Positions 11,976 to 12,503 of a stretch of 12,503 nucleotides of DNA are shown piece by piece (the stretch's first letter is position 1; each line of letters starts with the position of its first letter). The notes under the pieces are model-generated. The model ran no database searches, was not told the origin of the DNA, and saw nothing but the letters and a program-made list of their open reading frames with translations. The position numbers and the translations under genes are program-made. Source of the DNA: DASVDK01 sp036562265 [NCBI: Thermodesulfobacteriota bacterium] (lineage in GTDB: Bacteria > DASVDK01); NCBI GenBank assembly GCA_036562265.1, contig DATCKS010000274.1:1-12503 (forward strand), in the 5' to 3' direction.

Positions 11976-12503
11976 CTACGAGCGGCCGGCGTCGGGCATG
12001 CCGACCCAGTGGGTGCCCCCGTCGGCCCACGCCTCCTTCTTCCAGATCGGGACGATCACCTTGATTCGCTCGATCGCGTGGCGGGCGGCCTCGAACGCCT
12101 CGGCCCGGTGCGGCGAGGCGACGACGATGGCGACGCTCACGTCGCCGATGGCGAGGCGACCGACCCGGTGGACGATCGCCACCCGGTCGAGCCCCCAGCG
12201 GGCGCGGATCTCGTCGCCGATCTCCGCGAGCTTGCGGGCGGCCATCTCCCGGTACGCGTGGTACTCGATGCCGGACACCGGCCGCCCCTCGGCATGGTTG
12301 CGCACCGTCCCGAGGAACACCACCACAGCGCCGCAGGCGGGGTGCGACACCTCGGCGACAAGGCCGCTCACGTCGATCGGGCCGTCGACGACCTCGAAGC
12401 GCCCCGGCGCGCCGCCCGAGACGGGCGGGATCAGGGCGAGCTCGTCGCCGTCGGCGAGGCCGTGCCCGGGCGCCACGTACTCCATGTTCACGGCCGTCAG
12501 GAG
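11976..12503 (-). CDS. Fused MoaD-MoaE molybdopterin synthase (partial at the window edge)
   Basis: The frame is open to the last base of the window. The visible N-terminal part, LLTAVNMEYVAPGHGLADGDELALIPPVSGG, is the end of a MoaD small subunit including the C-terminal Gly-Gly that must carry a thiocarboxylate. It continues without a stop into a full MoaE large subunit. That part has ACGAVVVFLGTVRNHAEGRPV, EYHAYREMA, HRVGRLAIGDVSVAIVVASPHRAEAF, and IKVIVPIWKKEAW with the catalytic lysines. Together they convert cyclic pyranopterin monophosphate to molybdopterin. In a fusion the Gly-Gly is internal; the mycobacterial MoaX fusion is reported to be cleaved there. The start lies outside the window. 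The ATG at 12491 is only an internal residue. TVP38 follows 4 nt downstream. Confidence 0.88.
   Translation of the reverse strand, partial: LLTAVNMEYVAPGHGLADGDELALIPPVSGGAPGRFEVVDGPIDVSGLVAEVSHPACGAVVVFLGTVRNHAEGRPVSGIEYHAYREMAARKLAEIGDEIRARWGLDRVAIVHRVGRLAIGDVSVAIVVASPHRAEAFEAARHAIERIKVIVPIWKKEAWADGGTHWVGMPDAGRS

Overview
The window is a compact, very GC-rich stretch of bacterial chromosome with no mobile elements, CRISPR array, rRNA or recognisable tRNA. The gene set is mixed: a TauE/SafE exporter, MetX, a CysQ-like phosphatase, a PHB-accumulation-type DNA-binding protein, a secreted EEP phosphoesterase, an STN/HEAT protein, an outer-membrane barrel, Hsp20, a VTT-domain membrane protein and a MoaD-MoaE fusion. 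Signal peptides, an outer-membrane barrel and an STN domain indicate a diderm. Composition and content resemble uncultured soil or groundwater lineages such as Methylomirabilota/Rokubacteria or Binatota; this placement is inference and was not tested.

Layout. 1-1092 (+): the 3' end of an unknown gene, then a TauE/SafE permease. 1114-3269 (-): an inositol-monophosphatase/CysQ-like gene followed by metX. 3671-4321 (-): an orphan receiver plus Fis-HTH response regulator. 4322-4840: a gene-free interval with an AT-rich patch, a strong sigma70-type promoter on the plus strand and, about 160 nt later, a textbook rho-independent terminator. The likely product is a stand-alone structured small RNA of no family I can name. 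4841-5910 (-): a nitroreductase gene overlapping, by an ATGA junction, an exported peroxiredoxin gene that carries an in-frame TGA exactly where the peroxidatic cysteine codon should be. A bacterial SECIS-like hairpin follows the TGA, so I read this gene as a selenoprotein. 6022-7895 (-): a secreted EEP-family protein and an STN/HEAT-repeat protein. 7896-8518: a gene-free interval with a long dyad. 8519-9394 (-): an outer-membrane barrel. 9442-9819 (-): hsp20 with a leader that can form mutually exclusive hairpins next to its Shine-Dalgarno. 9913-10775 (-): a GNAT acetyltransferase and a small helical protein. 10816-11253 (+): a PHB-accumulation-type regulator. 11264-12503 (-): a VTT-domain membrane protein and a MoaD-MoaE fusion running off the window.

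The strongest observation is the selenocysteine peroxiredoxin in a two-gene redox operon, with its own promoter and SECIS-like element. The stand-alone RNA is second. A third theme is that several genes have a TAnnnT hexamer only 6-7 nt before the start codon, suggesting leaderless transcripts, while others in the same window have good Shine-Dalgarno sites.
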